DNA of 64,000 nucleotides from IMG/VR virus record IMGVR_UViG_3300009185_000001, positions 62,001-126,000 of that record. One strand, 5' to 3'. Below, piece after piece: positions 15,779-24,729 of the stretch; the stretch's first letter is position 1; the number at the start of each line of letters is the position of its first letter. The notes beneath the pieces are model-generated. The model did not search any database. It had not been told where the DNA came from and saw only the letters and a list, made by a program, of their open reading frames with translations. Both the position numbers and the translations under genes were made by a program. The DNA is from a virus.

Positions 15779-17776
15779 ATGGCAAAACTACCTAATCCTC
15801 TTTTAGACGAAAAAAATGAAATAGAAGGTCATTCAATTTTTACAAAAATTGGTGGATTGCTTTTTAGAGTTTATAAAACTTTTGATAAAAAAAAATCAAA
15901 TGTTGTTAGAGATGATTCATATATAGAATTATCAAATAACGAAAAGGCTCAGTCTAAAATAAGAATATCTTCGGGTGGTCATATTTTAATAAATGCTGCG
16001 GAAAATTTAACATTAGGCTCTAGTAAACATTTTAATCTCAGTATTAAAGGAGATAAACAAGAGGTTGTTTCCGGTTCTAGTACATCATATGCAAAAGGCG
16101 ATGTAAAAAATATAAAAGGAAAACAGGGAGATTCTGAAGTTGAAGCCGCAAAAAAACTTCAAGAAGCAACTGCTAAAATACAAGAAGCAAGACTAGCTGC
16201 AATGGATAAAAAGGGAGAAATGGTTGCATGTCCTGTTTGCAATGTTACTCACTTGGTTGATAACCATAGTTCTGTAGTTCAAAATTTATTTACGTGTATT
16301 AGAAAATATGTAATACCGTATTTTTGCTTTCCTTTAGATGTAGTTGAATTTTTAGCAAAAACATTAATATCTCCTATATTAACTCCTAAAAAAAACTTAG
16401 CACTTACAGGATCGAGTGGCTGTGGAAGTCCTGCTTGTAAGGGAGGGCAGATAGAATCGCCTGTAGCAGCAACCAAGGCTGCTGATAAGGCAACTGCACA
16501 GGCAATAAAAGATAATTCAGAGAATATTTCAAAATATTCAAAACAATTAGGTTCTGGTGGTGCAGAAATTGTTCCATATAAAACAGATGTTGTTTTTAAA
16601 TCAGGATTAAAGAAAAATACTGTTCCTGCCTATAAGAAAAAAGGACATAATGTATTTGGATTGTATTTTATGCCTGGAAAAAACGGCAATGGCCATGTTT
16701 TGGCTATGGGAAGTAAGGGTAGTTGCGAAAAGGTTGTATTCTGTCCTCCGCAAAGAACACATGGTAGCGTAATGTTTGATGTTGCAAATAATTTTACAAT
16801 TAACGCAGGATCACCCGGTGTTGATATTCAAACTTCTGGAAGATTTAATGTAATGGCAGGTGATATGGTTTTAAATGCCAACGAAGGAGAAGCTGTTTTT
16901 GGTTCTGCTAATGTTACTACAATTAAAGGTAAGAACATAATCATGGATGCTAATGATATGAGTGGTGATAGTGGATTTGTTGTGCAATCTCAACACACAA
17001 TGGTTAATGGCTCATTTAACGTCAGAGGAGATGCCGCATTCAAAGGACATGTAACAATGGATGGTGCTTTATCATGCCCATATTTAATTGTTCCTAGTAT
17101 GAGAACAGAAACTACAGCAGGATCTCCTTCTAAATTTAAAATAGAAGGTCCAAATTGGGTTGGAAGTGCTGCTACACTTTCAATTGGAAATCTAGTAAAA
17201 GATATTGTATTTAGATATGTAATGTCTGGTTATATAATGACACCATCTGGAATATATTCTTTAATTTGTGAAATTTATGATACTATAATGATGTCAATGA
17301 CAATAGAATTGACGCAGACTGGAATAGGAATTGGTTTGTATTATGTTGCTGTTTTTAATTTTAAACACAATCATACAAGAGTTGGAGAAGACCATAGCCA
17401 TAGCACAACAGTTCCAAAAGCAAGTTTCTGGAATGACAGAAAGGCATGGGGGCAGGAAAGAATGGGTGGAAGTTCTATTCCCACTCCTAGTCCAGTACAC
17501 GGAGATACCTCCTCACCGGGTCCTAAATCAAAAGCTGGTGGTTGCGGTGGTGGTGGGTTATATACTAAAAATAGAAACGAAAAATATGGATTAAATGCGT
17601 TAGATCCTTACAGTGGATTGAATTATATTCCATACAATATCAAAAGAGATTCCGGTGGAAATTTAATTCCCCCACCACAATTTAGTGTAGTCTACGGAGA
17701 TACTACAACAACACCTATAACAGGAAATTATACAATCCCTGCAAATACATTACCAGCATCTGCACTAAATTGTTAG
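15779..17776 (+). CDS. Baseplate central spike beta-helix protein
   Basis: A 665-residue protein with short beta repeats typical of gp5 C-terminal and VgrG-like needles: residues 50-100 (KIRISSGGHILINAAENLTL) and 335-430 (NFTINAGSPGVDIQTSGRFN, VMAGDMVLNA, ITVKG-like strands). A helical Ala/Lys/Gln insertion lies near 120-145, CPVC...H near 152 and CGSPAC near 215. KHNHTR and EDHSHS near 530-540 form a His cluster. In T4 these beta-helix strands belong to gp5 itself; here they are a separate gene directly after the OB/hydrolase gene, so both products probably assemble into one trimeric spike. The C-terminus is Gly/Pro-rich. It overlaps the next antisense gene by 12 bases. Confidence 0.65.
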   Translation: MAKLPNPLLDEKNEIEGHSIFTKIGGLLFRVYKTFDKKKSNVVRDDSYIELSNNEKAQSKIRISSGGHILINAAENLTLGSSKHFNLSIKGDKQEVVSGSSTSYAKGDVKNIKGKQGDSEVEAAKKLQEATAKIQEARLAAMDKKGEMVACPVCNVTHLVDNHSSVVQNLFTCIRKYVIPYFCFPLDVVEFLAKTLISPILTPKKNLALTGSSGCGSPACKGGQIESPVAATKAADKATAQAIKDNSENISKYSKQLGSGGAEIVPYKTDVVFKSGLKKNTVPAYKKKGHNVFGLYFMPGKNGNGHVLAMGSKGSCEKVVFCPPQRTHGSVMFDVANNFTINAGSPGVDIQTSGRFNVMAGDMVLNANEGEAVFGSANVTTIKGKNIIMDANDMSGDSGFVVQSQHTMVNGSFNVRGDAAFKGHVTMDGALSCPYLIVPSMRTETTAGSPSKFKIEGPNWVGSAATLSIGNLVKDIVFRYVMSGYIMTPSGIYSLICEIYDTIMMSMTIELTQTGIGIGLYYVAVFNFKHNHTRVGEDHSHSTTVPKASFWNDRKAWGQERMGGSSIPTPSPVHGDTSSPGPKSKAGGCGGGGLYTKNRNEKYGLNALDPYSGLNYIPYNIKRDSGGNLIPPPQFSVVYGDTTTTPITGNYTIPANTLPASALNC

Positions 17777-18523
17777 GCGAGTATTATATAGGGGAATTTC
17801 TGCTTGCAATGCTTCTAATATAGCAGAGTCTGTTGCATCTTTTTGTGCTATGTATATAATAGGCGTTTTGAATAAAATAGATAAATCAGTTCTATCATCG
17901 TAATGATATTTTATATATTTTGTTTCATTTCCTTTTCTTAATCTCAAAAAAACAAAATATGGAAATTTATCAATTTGACAAATTTCAACTATAAATCCAT
18001 TCTTAATGTAATTATCATTTATATAATCATAAAATGATTGAACGTCTTCTATCTTTTTTGTATTATATTTCGTAAATACAAAGTCTATAACTTCCTGTGG
18101 ATTTATTATGTCTAATGTTGTACCCACCGGACATGTGGTTTCTAATTGTTTAATAGGAACGCCATCGGCATCGCAAATATAATTTTCTATAACCTGACAT
18201 CCACCTGCCTGTGCTACTTCTGTATACAATAAAATTCTAGGAAGAAAAGTTTCCAATGCAGCGGAAACCATATGTCCTAATGAATATCTATAATCTCCAA
18301 CTCCACTCAATAATGAAAAGTCCGGAATAGTTTGAAGATAATCAAATTCTTTATATGGAGTTCCATCTTCATTGACATATCCGTTAGGGGTTTTAATTGG
18401 TTTTAAAACGGGATCAAAGTCTTCTATTCCTGCGGTTTTAACAATTTCATTAAGCCAAGTCCTGTATCCACCAGTTGCGGTTGCACTTGGAAATAAATTT
18501 AAATTTACAAAGCTATTAGACAT
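17765..18523 (-). CDS. Hypothetical protein, end of the replication block
   Basis: A 252-residue protein of unknown function, the last gene of the minus-strand replication block. It has a mixed composition with two CxxC-poor cysteines (GGCQVIENYICD near 115), no membrane segment and no recognised motif. TTCPVG and a helix rich in Tyr/Asn follow. Its 3' end overlaps the spike gene on the opposite strand by 12 bases. The start ATG at 18523 is preceded by AATATATT and lies six bases after the stop of the probable gp33 gene, so it is likely cotranscribed with it. Confidence 0.6.
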   Translation of the reverse strand: MSNSFVNLNLFPSATATGGYRTWLNEIVKTAGIEDFDPVLKPIKTPNGYVNEDGTPYKEFDYLQTIPDFSLLSGVGDYRYSLGHMVSAALETFLPRILLYTEVAQAGGCQVIENYICDADGVPIKQLETTCPVGTTLDIINPQEVIDFVFTKYNTKKIEDVQSFYDYINDNYIKNGFIVEICQIDKFPYFVFLRLRKGNETKYIKYHYDDRTDLSILFKTPIIYIAQKDATDSAILEALQAEIPLYNTRLTI

Positions 18524-18529
18524 AATATA

Positions 18530-18934
18530 TTAATCATCGTATCCTTCATCATCTAAAAAATTTTCATGCTGTTGTCTTAAAAATATAGTTTTTAAGAAAT
18601 CCATTATAGCATCTCGATCCTTTGGGGTTTTGAATTGTTGAACAATTACTCGTTCTCCTTCTAAATTGTATCCAAACAATATATAAGCATCAAGATACTC
18701 TGTTATAATGTCTCTAAGAATGCTCAGATCTCTTACTATTAAATTTTTATCTTTAATATTTTTCTTGAGAAAATTATCGAGAGCCTTTTGAAGCTCTACA
18801 TCATTCATAGAAGAAAAAACTACATCTCTTACATTTTTAATGCAAGCATCATTATGCTCTACACTTGATGTAGAGGATAATGATGGGATTACGGTTTCTT
18901 GTTTTTTACGTGAGGGTTTTTTACGCTCCCGCAT
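18530..18934 (-). CDS. Probable late transcription coactivator, gp33-like
   Basis: Translated from ATG 18934 this is a 134-residue protein; a longer reading from 19072 would overlap the upstream gene deeply and is not preferred. The N-terminus is basic (MRERKKPSRKKQE). The C-terminal half has LRDIITEYLDAYILFGYNLEG, then a helix and an acidic tail, FLDDEGYDD, which fits my memory of gp33 in marine T4-like phages. T4 gp33 (112 aa) links RNA polymerase to the clamp gp45 for late transcription with gp55, and gp45 is encoded two genes upstream. The assignment is by pattern and context, moderate. Confidence 0.5.
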   Translation of the reverse strand: MRERKKPSRKKQETVIPSLSSTSSVEHNDACIKNVRDVVFSSMNDVELQKALDNFLKKNIKDKNLIVRDLSILRDIITEYLDAYILFGYNLEGERVIVQQFKTPKDRDAIMDFLKTIFLRQQHENFLDDEGYDD

Positions 18935-19244
18935 AGGTTGAGGATTTGTTGTTGATATTAAATTTAACAAGATATTCAACGATAACCTCAATGGAGCTTG
19001 TTTTAATTTTAAATCGCTCTGGAATGAACTGTCCTCCATCATGCATTTCAAAATATTCTTCGCCCAAATCATTATGATTATTATAGCAAGTTACTAATAT
19101 GGAAGCCACATTAGGATCTACGATTGCCGTCCAACTACGTGGATCGGAATCTGCATAATCGTTGAATAGTTTATCTACTACATATCCACTGTCACGAAGA
19201 CGCTTAATGAAGTAGCTGCATGTTGTTACTCTGTTTTTTGACAT
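18921..19244 (-). CDS. Small conserved-type hypothetical protein between gp45 and gp33 genes
   Basis: A 107-residue protein starting MSKNRVTTCSYFIKRLRDSG, with helix and strand parts and no recognised motif. Its last 14 bases overlap the start of the probable gp33 gene, and it starts 28 bases after the clamp gene stop, so it belongs to the same transcript. The N-terminal basic helix could bind nucleic acid, but this is only an impression. No family is named. Confidence 0.6.
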   Translation of the reverse strand: MSKNRVTTCSYFIKRLRDSGYVVDKLFNDYADSDPRSWTAIVDPNVASILVTCYNNHNDLGEEYFEMHDGGQFIPERFKIKTSSIEVIVEYLVKFNINNKSSTYAGA

Positions 19245-19272
19245 AAGATTAATATTATTTATTTTTTAGTTA

Positions 19273-20022
19273 TTATTTTACAAGGGCTGATACGATATAT
19301 TTTAATTCTACATCGTTATCATCTTTATTTTGAAAGACAAATACTTTGTATTCATTGTTAATTTTTATTTTAACATCAGTTCTGCATGTTGCAAGATTTT
19401 TAAAAACTTCAGTATTTATAGGAATTGGTTCTATAACTTCTACTCCACTAAAAGTATTAGAAACCTTTAATGTTATGTTATCTACATTTGATAATGTTTT
19501 ATCATTAATCTCTGCATACATACCATCATCTTTGCTATAAAAGTATATCTTTGTTGTATCAGAAGCAAATGCATATCCCGCCATTATCTGTTTTATTTTA
19601 TTGCTAGACACTAAAAACTCTGTGTCAAAATTCAATTTAGAAATCTTATTGATATTGATAGGACATTCTCTGATGACACTATCATCTACCAAATGATATT
19701 TAAAATGAGTATTTTCCCCATCCAAAGTATTAGAACATTTTATGTTATTTTCCGTATTTTCTATTGAAAATTCTCCATCGCTCCCCAAACAATCCAATCC
19801 ACACAAAAGTTTTTTTACGCTTATTAAATTCAACCTAACAGGATTCTCAACATCATTAGGAAGTTTTACTCTAGCATATAAGACAACAGTACTGTCCGGT
19901 GAAGAACATATTGTATATAAACCTTGATTATCGGTTTTTAAAATACAACTTTCTGTTAATCTATTTACAGGTTTTAATAGTCGTTCTAAAAAAGCTTTTG
20001 GGATTGGTATTAATTTAGACAT
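19273..20022 (-). CDS. DNA polymerase sliding clamp, gp45-like
   Basis: A 249-residue protein, close to T4 gp45 (228 aa). It opens with a helix and then ESCILKTDNQGLYTICSS and TVVLYARVKLP, a typical clamp strand pairing. LDCLGSDGEFSIE and a final ELKYIVSALVK strand match the two-domain clamp plan. It tethers polymerase gp43 and, in T4, also activates late transcription with gp33 and gp55. Unlike T4, it is not next to clamp loader genes 44 and 62, neither of which is in the window. The gene overlaps the upstream one by eight bases. Confidence 0.7.
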   Translation of the reverse strand: MSKLIPIPKAFLERLLKPVNRLTESCILKTDNQGLYTICSSPDSTVVLYARVKLPNDVENPVRLNLISVKKLLCGLDCLGSDGEFSIENTENNIKCSNTLDGENTHFKYHLVDDSVIRECPININKISKLNFDTEFLVSSNKIKQIMAGYAFASDTTKIYFYSKDDGMYAEINDKTLSNVDNITLKVSNTFSGVEVIEPIPINTEVFKNLATCRTDVKIKINNEYKVFVFQNKDDNDVELKYIVSALVK

Positions 20023-20515
20023 TAGTTTCTTTTTCTTTTAAAAGAGTAAACATCTTTGCCAAGGTTTTGTCAATATTTTTCAATGAATTTTTAATAGAAC
20101 CAACATCTTCTTTACGCAAAGAATATCCATCAAAGACACTTGAGGGTTCATATTGTTGCTGTTGTTGCGTATTTCTAATCGGTTCCGGTGTATGAATTGT
20201 CAAATTAGCTACTTGCGGCAGTAATGGTGCTGCATTTGGTTGTGGTTGACTCATTACAGGATCTGTAACAGATCTCAGTGCCAATTCATTGAGACCTTCA
20301 TATGCCTTTACCATTTCAGGAGAAGCTGATCGTGGATCGATAAAGGTCTGTGAATGTGTTTGCTTGCCCAACAATGGAGCAACAAAGTTCTCCATGTTAA
20401 TTTTATTTGCTGGATTATTAGAACGCTCTGTTGTCAGTTGGTCCACACCAATAAGGTGTGAACCAACCATACGTGCGAGCATTGCGGCTTCAATGACTTC
20501 TTCTCGGTTTTGCAT
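20015..20515 (-). CDS. Hypothetical protein between gp32 and gp45 genes
   Basis: A 166-residue protein with a helical N-terminus (EEVIEAAMLARMVGSHLIG), a Pro/Gln-rich middle including QQQQQ near 117, and a helical C-terminus with an IKNSLKNIDKTLAKMFTLL heptad-like stretch that may be a coiled coil. It starts one base after the gp32 stop and overlaps the clamp gene. No family is recognised. Its place in the replisome operon hints at a DNA metabolism role. Confidence 0.6.
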   Translation of the reverse strand: MQNREEVIEAAMLARMVGSHLIGVDQLTTERSNNPANKINMENFVAPLLGKQTHSQTFIDPRSASPEMVKAYEGLNELALRSVTDPVMSQPQPNAAPLLPQVANLTIHTPEPIRNTQQQQQYEPSSVFDGYSLRKEDVGSIKNSLKNIDKTLAKMFTLLKEKETNV

Positions 20516-20516
20516 A

Positions 20517-21371
20517 TTACAGATCCTTTAGAATGTCTTGAATCTTGTCATCGTTAGACAACTCATCGGAGTTTCGTTCGATTACGTTATCTGCCTTCTT
20601 AGTTACTGGAATAAAATCCTCTTCTACATCCTCAACAATTGTCTTGTTTGTAGGAGCAAAACTTTCTTCCTGACCCAAGAAATGAGTGTTCAAAGTAGCC
20701 TGAATCTCTTCCCTTGTCTTGTGTTCAAAAACAGTATCAAGATCCTTAGCAGATGCATATAGTTGTTCAATATCATCAACTCCTTCAAGTGCGGACGGAG
20801 CCATGAATCTAGAGGCTGTATACTGTGGATATCCACCATCATTGCCCTCTACCTTAATGCGAAGACTGCATCCCTTTTCCGAAAGATCAAAAATTTTTGA
20901 ACCAAATTCATCAGAATCATCACCACTAATTGCAGCAGAAATTACATTGTAAAGTTGCTTGCCGAAGCGAAGAACTTTCATCTGACCTTGATTTTCTGGA
21001 TTTGTCGGATCCTTCACAACAAATACATTGCAGAGCCAATTTTCATTCCTACGAATAGGCTTGATCCTTTCAATTTCCGCTTCATTCTTGGTGTTATAAA
21101 TCTTAGAACGATATTCGTCAATAGGACAAGTCTCTCCGTATGTATTCGGACAGAGAACAGATACCAACTGAGTTGTAATGACGCTCTTCCAGATATGATG
21201 ATAATAGTGATACATTGTCCTCTCTGGAGCGTTTAGGTTAGGAACCAAACGAACTACATAGCTGTTTCCGACCTCCAGCTTTAGAAAGTCTTTGTAGTTG
21301 GCATTCTCTGATGTTGTTTTCTTGTTAAGAGCCTCTTTAATGGACTCGAATAGGTTACTTGTATATTTCAT
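20517..21371 (-). CDS. gp32: Single-stranded DNA-binding protein, gp32-like
   Basis: A 284-residue protein (T4 gp32 is 301 aa). Basic N-terminal tail, then the OB core with VGNSYVVRLVPNL, a YHYYHHIWKS strand, and a zinc module of His plus CPNTYGETCPID near residues 75-87. The C-terminal 70 residues are strongly acidic (EDVEEDF, NSDELSNDD), as expected for the protein-interaction tail. It coats replication and recombination intermediates and recruits gp59 and UvsY. The gene lies directly downstream of gp59 in the operon. Its leader is G-poor and unstructured, which could allow autogenous control as known for T4. Confidence 0.88.
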   Translation of the reverse strand: MKYTSNLFESIKEALNKKTTSENANYKDFLKLEVGNSYVVRLVPNLNAPERTMYHYYHHIWKSVITTQLVSVLCPNTYGETCPIDEYRSKIYNTKNEAEIERIKPIRRNENWLCNVFVVKDPTNPENQGQMKVLRFGKQLYNVISAAISGDDSDEFGSKIFDLSEKGCSLRIKVEGNDGGYPQYTASRFMAPSALEGVDDIEQLYASAKDLDTVFEHKTREEIQATLNTHFLGQEESFAPTNKTIVEDVEEDFIPVTKKADNVIERNSDELSNDDKIQDILKDL

Positions 21372-21421
21372 ATATTTTGTATTTGTGTTATTTTGTTGTT
21401 TCTATGCTTCTAAATATTAGC
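21372..21421 (-). promoter_or_regulatory. gp32 leader, possible autoregulatory RNA
   Basis: The 50 bases between gp59 and gp32, read on the minus strand, are A-rich and nearly G-free before the ATG (AACAAAATAACACAAATAC). T4 gp32 represses its own translation by binding a leader with an unstructured A/U-rich region. The composition fits such a site, but no pseudoknot was identified by eye. Confidence 0.3.
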
Positions 21422-22078
21422 TCAAACTCTTGAAGTTTGCAACTCTTTTTTTAGAAAATTTTTTATTTTATTAGCAGCCTCTTTTACAAGGTTTTTTGTT
21501 ATTTCGCTGTTATAATATCGAGTACGATACGAATCAATCTTTTCAAAAAAATCACCAGACCATACGATTCTTTCCTCTTCATTCATCATTTTAAATTTAT
21601 TAAAATCTCCCAATTCAAAGAAGGTATATGGATTTACATGATGTTCTCTATAATGTTGCATCCATGTAGGCATATTGTGGGTTTTATGACTAAGGTAATC
21701 TTCTAAGAAAAGATTATTTTTTAAACAAAACATTGCGATATAATGAAAACTTTCTTTGATTTTGTCAAGCTGTTTTTCAGGAGATTCGTCTTCCCGCTTT
21801 TTAATAGCCAATGAATATGATTTAATCGCGGGTCTTGTTATGAAAAAGTTGAGAGGAGGACATTTTTCGTCCGGATGCAAGAAATTTGGTGCTCCTAAAA
21901 AATCATCATATGTAATATGAGGAAATTTATTGAAAAACGCATTGAGTTTACGCAGAAGCACTATATTAGTGTAATCAATGTCTGAAAAATCTTTTCTAGG
22001 TTGGAACGGCAGTCCTTTCCTATAATGTTTTAAGTAGCAATTATAAATATTTTTTTCTTGCTGCGTAATATTATTCAA
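21422..22078 (-). CDS. gp59: Replicative helicase loader, gp59-like
   Basis: A 218-residue helical protein, almost the same length as T4 gp59 (217 aa). The FPHITYDDFLGAPNFLHPDEK region and the LEDYLSHKTHNMPTWMQHYREH stretch near 130-155 agree with the T4-like loader pattern, and the C-terminus is basic. gp59 binds fork DNA and gp32 and loads gp41 helicase. It lies between the helicase region and gp32 in one transcript. Confidence rests on length, motif memory and synteny. Confidence 0.8.
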   Translation of the reverse strand: MNNITQQEKNIYNCYLKHYRKGLPFQPRKDFSDIDYTNIVLLRKLNAFFNKFPHITYDDFLGAPNFLHPDEKCPPLNFFITRPAIKSYSLAIKKREDESPEKQLDKIKESFHYIAMFCLKNNLFLEDYLSHKTHNMPTWMQHYREHHVNPYTFFELGDFNKFKMMNEEERIVWSGDFFEKIDSYRTRYYNSEITKNLVKEAANKIKNFLKKELQTSRV

Positions 22079-22081
22079 TTT

Positions 22082-22381
22082 TTATGGTTTTTCTTTGTTA
22101 AGTTTTGATCTGAATATTTTTTTGTATATATTTGGCGTACTATTTAAATATGCCTTCATTATTATTTGAAAATTTTCTTCATTCAAAAGTTTGAAGTAAA
22201 TGTTCTGTGTCTTCTTATCTTCTATCACGAATTTTAAGAAGTTCAAGAAATTAAATTTCTTTTTTTTCGCTATGCAAACAAAAGATCCAACTTTTAAAGT
22301 AATATCTTCGAATTCCGACAAATCCATTGCATTTGATGGGTTCATCATGTCTTCTACTTGTTGTGTTGAGGTAATAATCAT
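22082..22381 (-). CDS. Small hypothetical protein between DHH and gp59 genes
   Basis: A 99-residue protein from ATG 22381, whose ATGA overlaps the stop of the DHH gene. A longer reading upstream would lie wholly inside the DHH gene and is not preferred. It has a KVGSFVCIAKKKKF strand and a basic C-terminus. No family is recognised. Spacing (stop 3 bases before the gp59 start) shows tight coupling with the loader. Confidence 0.6.
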   Translation of the reverse strand: MIITSTQQVEDMMNPSNAMDLSEFEDITLKVGSFVCIAKKKKFNFLNFLKFVIEDKKTQNIYFKLLNEENFQIIMKAYLNSTPNIYKKIFRSKLNKEKP

Positions 22382-23304
22382 ATAATGGGGTTTAAGTTTT
22401 TTGTAATTTCCATGAATAATGGAGTAATAGTACCTGCGGCAGCATTCATATGACCACCACCATTGCAATATTTTTCTGCAAATGCTCCACAATCTATTTT
22501 ATCATTTTCGTTGTACTGTCTTATGGAGACTTTTTCATTTTTCATGTTTATAAAAAAGAATAAATCAGTTTTATTTTTTCTTACCAACACTTCCATGACT
22601 TGTGGAACTATTCTATCTACCATAGCAGCACAAACTTTTTTTTCTTTTCCTTCTACATGGACAGAACCGGAAAACATTTGTATTTTTGAGGCTTCTTTTT
22701 CTGCTTCATTTTTTATAAAAGCAATTGCTTTTTTTTGTTTTTCGGTGAATGGTTTGAACCCATCATAATAATCATTTAAAAAGTCTGAAAACCTATTTTG
22801 ATATTCACTCCAAAATAATATATTCAAATCATATGAATATTGAAGGCTTAATTTATAAGAATCAAAATCATCGGTCAAAACAACCAATAATTTCCTAGCA
22901 TCGGTTGTTTCTATCTTATCTTTAAACAATTTATACATCAAAAGAGTATTGGATGAATATTCTTTATAAATTATTTTTGCATTTTTAAACCTATCGATAA
23001 AATTCTCGGAAGATTTATGGTGATCAAAAAAAACTATATGCGATTTGTCTAAATCTGGTAGAAATTCCTCCCGCAATCCCATATCAAATATCAATGTCTT
23101 TGATGGATTGTGAGAGTTTAATACTTCTCTTTTTAATTTTGGAATTTCTAGATTAGATATGGGTGTATAATAAAAGGAATCGCCCTTGGGTTGACTCCAC
23201 ATGTATACTAAAACACTTACAGCCCCGTCTAAATCGTTATGCGTGAAAATATGATGACAATTAGCCATTTGAAACATATTTATAGGTCTTTCACATAATT
23301 TCAA
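22378..23304 (-). CDS. DHH-family phosphoesterase
   Basis: A 308-residue protein with the ordered DHH motifs: HNDLDGA (22-28), FDMG near 73, FFDHHKS near 92, DDFDSY near 145, and a DHHA1-type GGGHMNAAAG near 285. These belong to Mn-dependent phosphoesterases such as nanoRNases and RecJ-like enzymes; the short form here fits an oligonucleotide or cyclic-dinucleotide phosphodiesterase more than full RecJ. The gene starts by ATGA overlap with gp41 and is followed by gp59, so it is embedded in the replisome operon. ATG at residue 13 is an alternative start. The substrate is unknown. Confidence 0.82.
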   Translation of the reverse strand: MKLCERPINMFQMANCHHIFTHNDLDGAVSVLVYMWSQPKGDSFYYTPISNLEIPKLKREVLNSHNPSKTLIFDMGLREEFLPDLDKSHIVFFDHHKSSENFIDRFKNAKIIYKEYSSNTLLMYKLFKDKIETTDARKLLVVLTDDFDSYKLSLQYSYDLNILFWSEYQNRFSDFLNDYYDGFKPFTEKQKKAIAFIKNEAEKEASKIQMFSGSVHVEGKEKKVCAAMVDRIVPQVMEVLVRKNKTDLFFFINMKNEKVSIRQYNENDKIDCGAFAEKYCNGGGHMNAAAGTITPLFMEITKNLNPII

Positions 23305-24686
23305 TCATCACTTCCAATATTTTCAATTGCATTTAAGGTATCGGCTATGCTTTGAATTGCTGGAATGGATCCAGGAATGATTTTTTTCTTCGGTATAAAC
23401 ATTTTAGACACATCACTTGGATCTCTAAGTGTTAACGTAGGGTAGTCCAACTCCAATACAGTATGACACTGAACGGGTCCAAACCTATTTTTATTAATTC
23501 CGAGGTGAATCTGTCCAAGATCAACGTCTCCTTCTTCCGACCAAATTGCAAACTGTGCATCTGCTGTATGTGAAAGTCCCATGGATTCACTCATCGTTTC
23601 AAGACCGGGATTAGCCTCTCCGTATGCACTTCTATTAGCTTGTGTAGCGGTTATAATAGGACATTCAAAGTGATAAGACATTGCTCGTATTTGTTCTGTA
23701 ATTGCTTTGACGGATTCGTATGAATTCTTTCCCTTTTCTGGAGGTGCTAGGAGATTTAAATAATCAAGAACCACAACATCAGGCTTTATTCCCTTTTTTA
23801 CCAATCTATCTAGATATGCTTTTATCTGATTAGGTGTTACTGTTTGTGGCGGGAACTCTTTTATGATAAGTTTTGCGTTCTTATGCTTTGTTTTATAAGA
23901 TCCAAGTTCCTTTTTAAGTGGTTCTATGCTACTGGTAAGATCTGCCATCGCTATTTGTGTGAGATTTGCACTCATTCGCTTGGCATATACTTGTTCTGAC
24001 ATCTCCAAAGAGATCAAAACTACGGTTTTATCTTGATTTAAGATATTTGAGGCAATATTTCCCAAAAATATTGATTTTCCTACGTTAGTAACACCATAAA
24101 ACACATATATAGCTCTACCTTCAGCTAAAAACCCTCCACCAATCTTTTCATCTAACCAATTCCATCCACTAGGAATTGTTTTTGATACCTTTAATAGTTC
24201 TTTACAATGCTCATCAACAGATTCTAGATAATCAAACCCCATCTTTTCGATTAAAGAGATTCCACAAGCCTTTTCAAAATCTGCCAAGATTTTAGCACTG
24301 TCTATTTCTCCGGATTGAACGTCCACGGAGGTTTTAATAACAGTATTCAATACTGCCTTTTCTTTTAAGAACCTTTCAGTGTTTTTTAATAAAACATCTC
24401 TATCATAACTCTTATCAATACCGGAAAAACTCAGTGCAACATTCTTTAGCGCGTCTCGTTTTTCTTGTTCCACCAAATGAACCTTCAATTCTGTTATATT
24501 TGGAACTTTATTGTATGTAGAGTAGTATTGACACAATGATTCAAAGATTATTTTTATATCTTTATCTTTAAAATATGAAGGTTTTGCATGTTCTACAATA
24601 CTTTCAAGATAAATGGGATCCATAAGAGCATTATAGATCACCATTTTCTCAAAAAGTTCAACATTTAAGGGCAAGCTTTTTACCAT
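23301..24686 (-). CDS. gp41: Replicative DNA helicase, gp41 (DnaB-type)
   Basis: A 461-residue protein (T4 gp41 is 475 aa). N-terminal helical domain, then a RecA-like core with SGWNWLDEKIGGG, Walker A GVTNVGKS (198-205), ISLEMSE, Walker B VVVLDYLNLL, and ATQANRSA followed by SMGLSHTAD. It unwinds DNA 5'-3' as a hexamer with primase gp61 (58551-59501) and is loaded by gp59, encoded two genes downstream. ATG 24686 is preceded by GATACCAAC, without a clear Shine-Dalgarno site. Confidence 0.93.
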   Translation of the reverse strand: MVKSLPLNVELFEKMVIYNALMDPIYLESIVEHAKPSYFKDKDIKIIFESLCQYYSTYNKVPNITELKVHLVEQEKRDALKNVALSFSGIDKSYDRDVLLKNTERFLKEKAVLNTVIKTSVDVQSGEIDSAKILADFEKACGISLIEKMGFDYLESVDEHCKELLKVSKTIPSGWNWLDEKIGGGFLAEGRAIYVFYGVTNVGKSIFLGNIASNILNQDKTVVLISLEMSEQVYAKRMSANLTQIAMADLTSSIEPLKKELGSYKTKHKNAKLIIKEFPPQTVTPNQIKAYLDRLVKKGIKPDVVVLDYLNLLAPPEKGKNSYESVKAITEQIRAMSYHFECPIITATQANRSAYGEANPGLETMSESMGLSHTADAQFAIWSEEGDVDLGQIHLGINKNRFGPVQCHTVLELDYPTLTLRDPSDVSKMFIPKKKIIPGSIPAIQSIADTLNAIENIGSDD

Positions 24687-24729
24687 GTTGGTATCATATG
24701 CTTATTTCCTAGAGATGGCAATAACAAAA

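Noticed and set aside
18530-19072. Longer start at 19072 for the probable gp33 gene
   Set aside because: It would overlap the upstream 107-residue gene by about 150 bases in another frame; ATG 18934 gives a normal 14-base overlap.
22082-22492. Longer start at 22492 for the small gene between DHH and gp59
   Set aside because: The additional N-terminus is the antisense-free shifted frame of the DHH gene end (Trp/Cys/Tyr-rich) and ATG 22381 gives a standard ATGA overlap.
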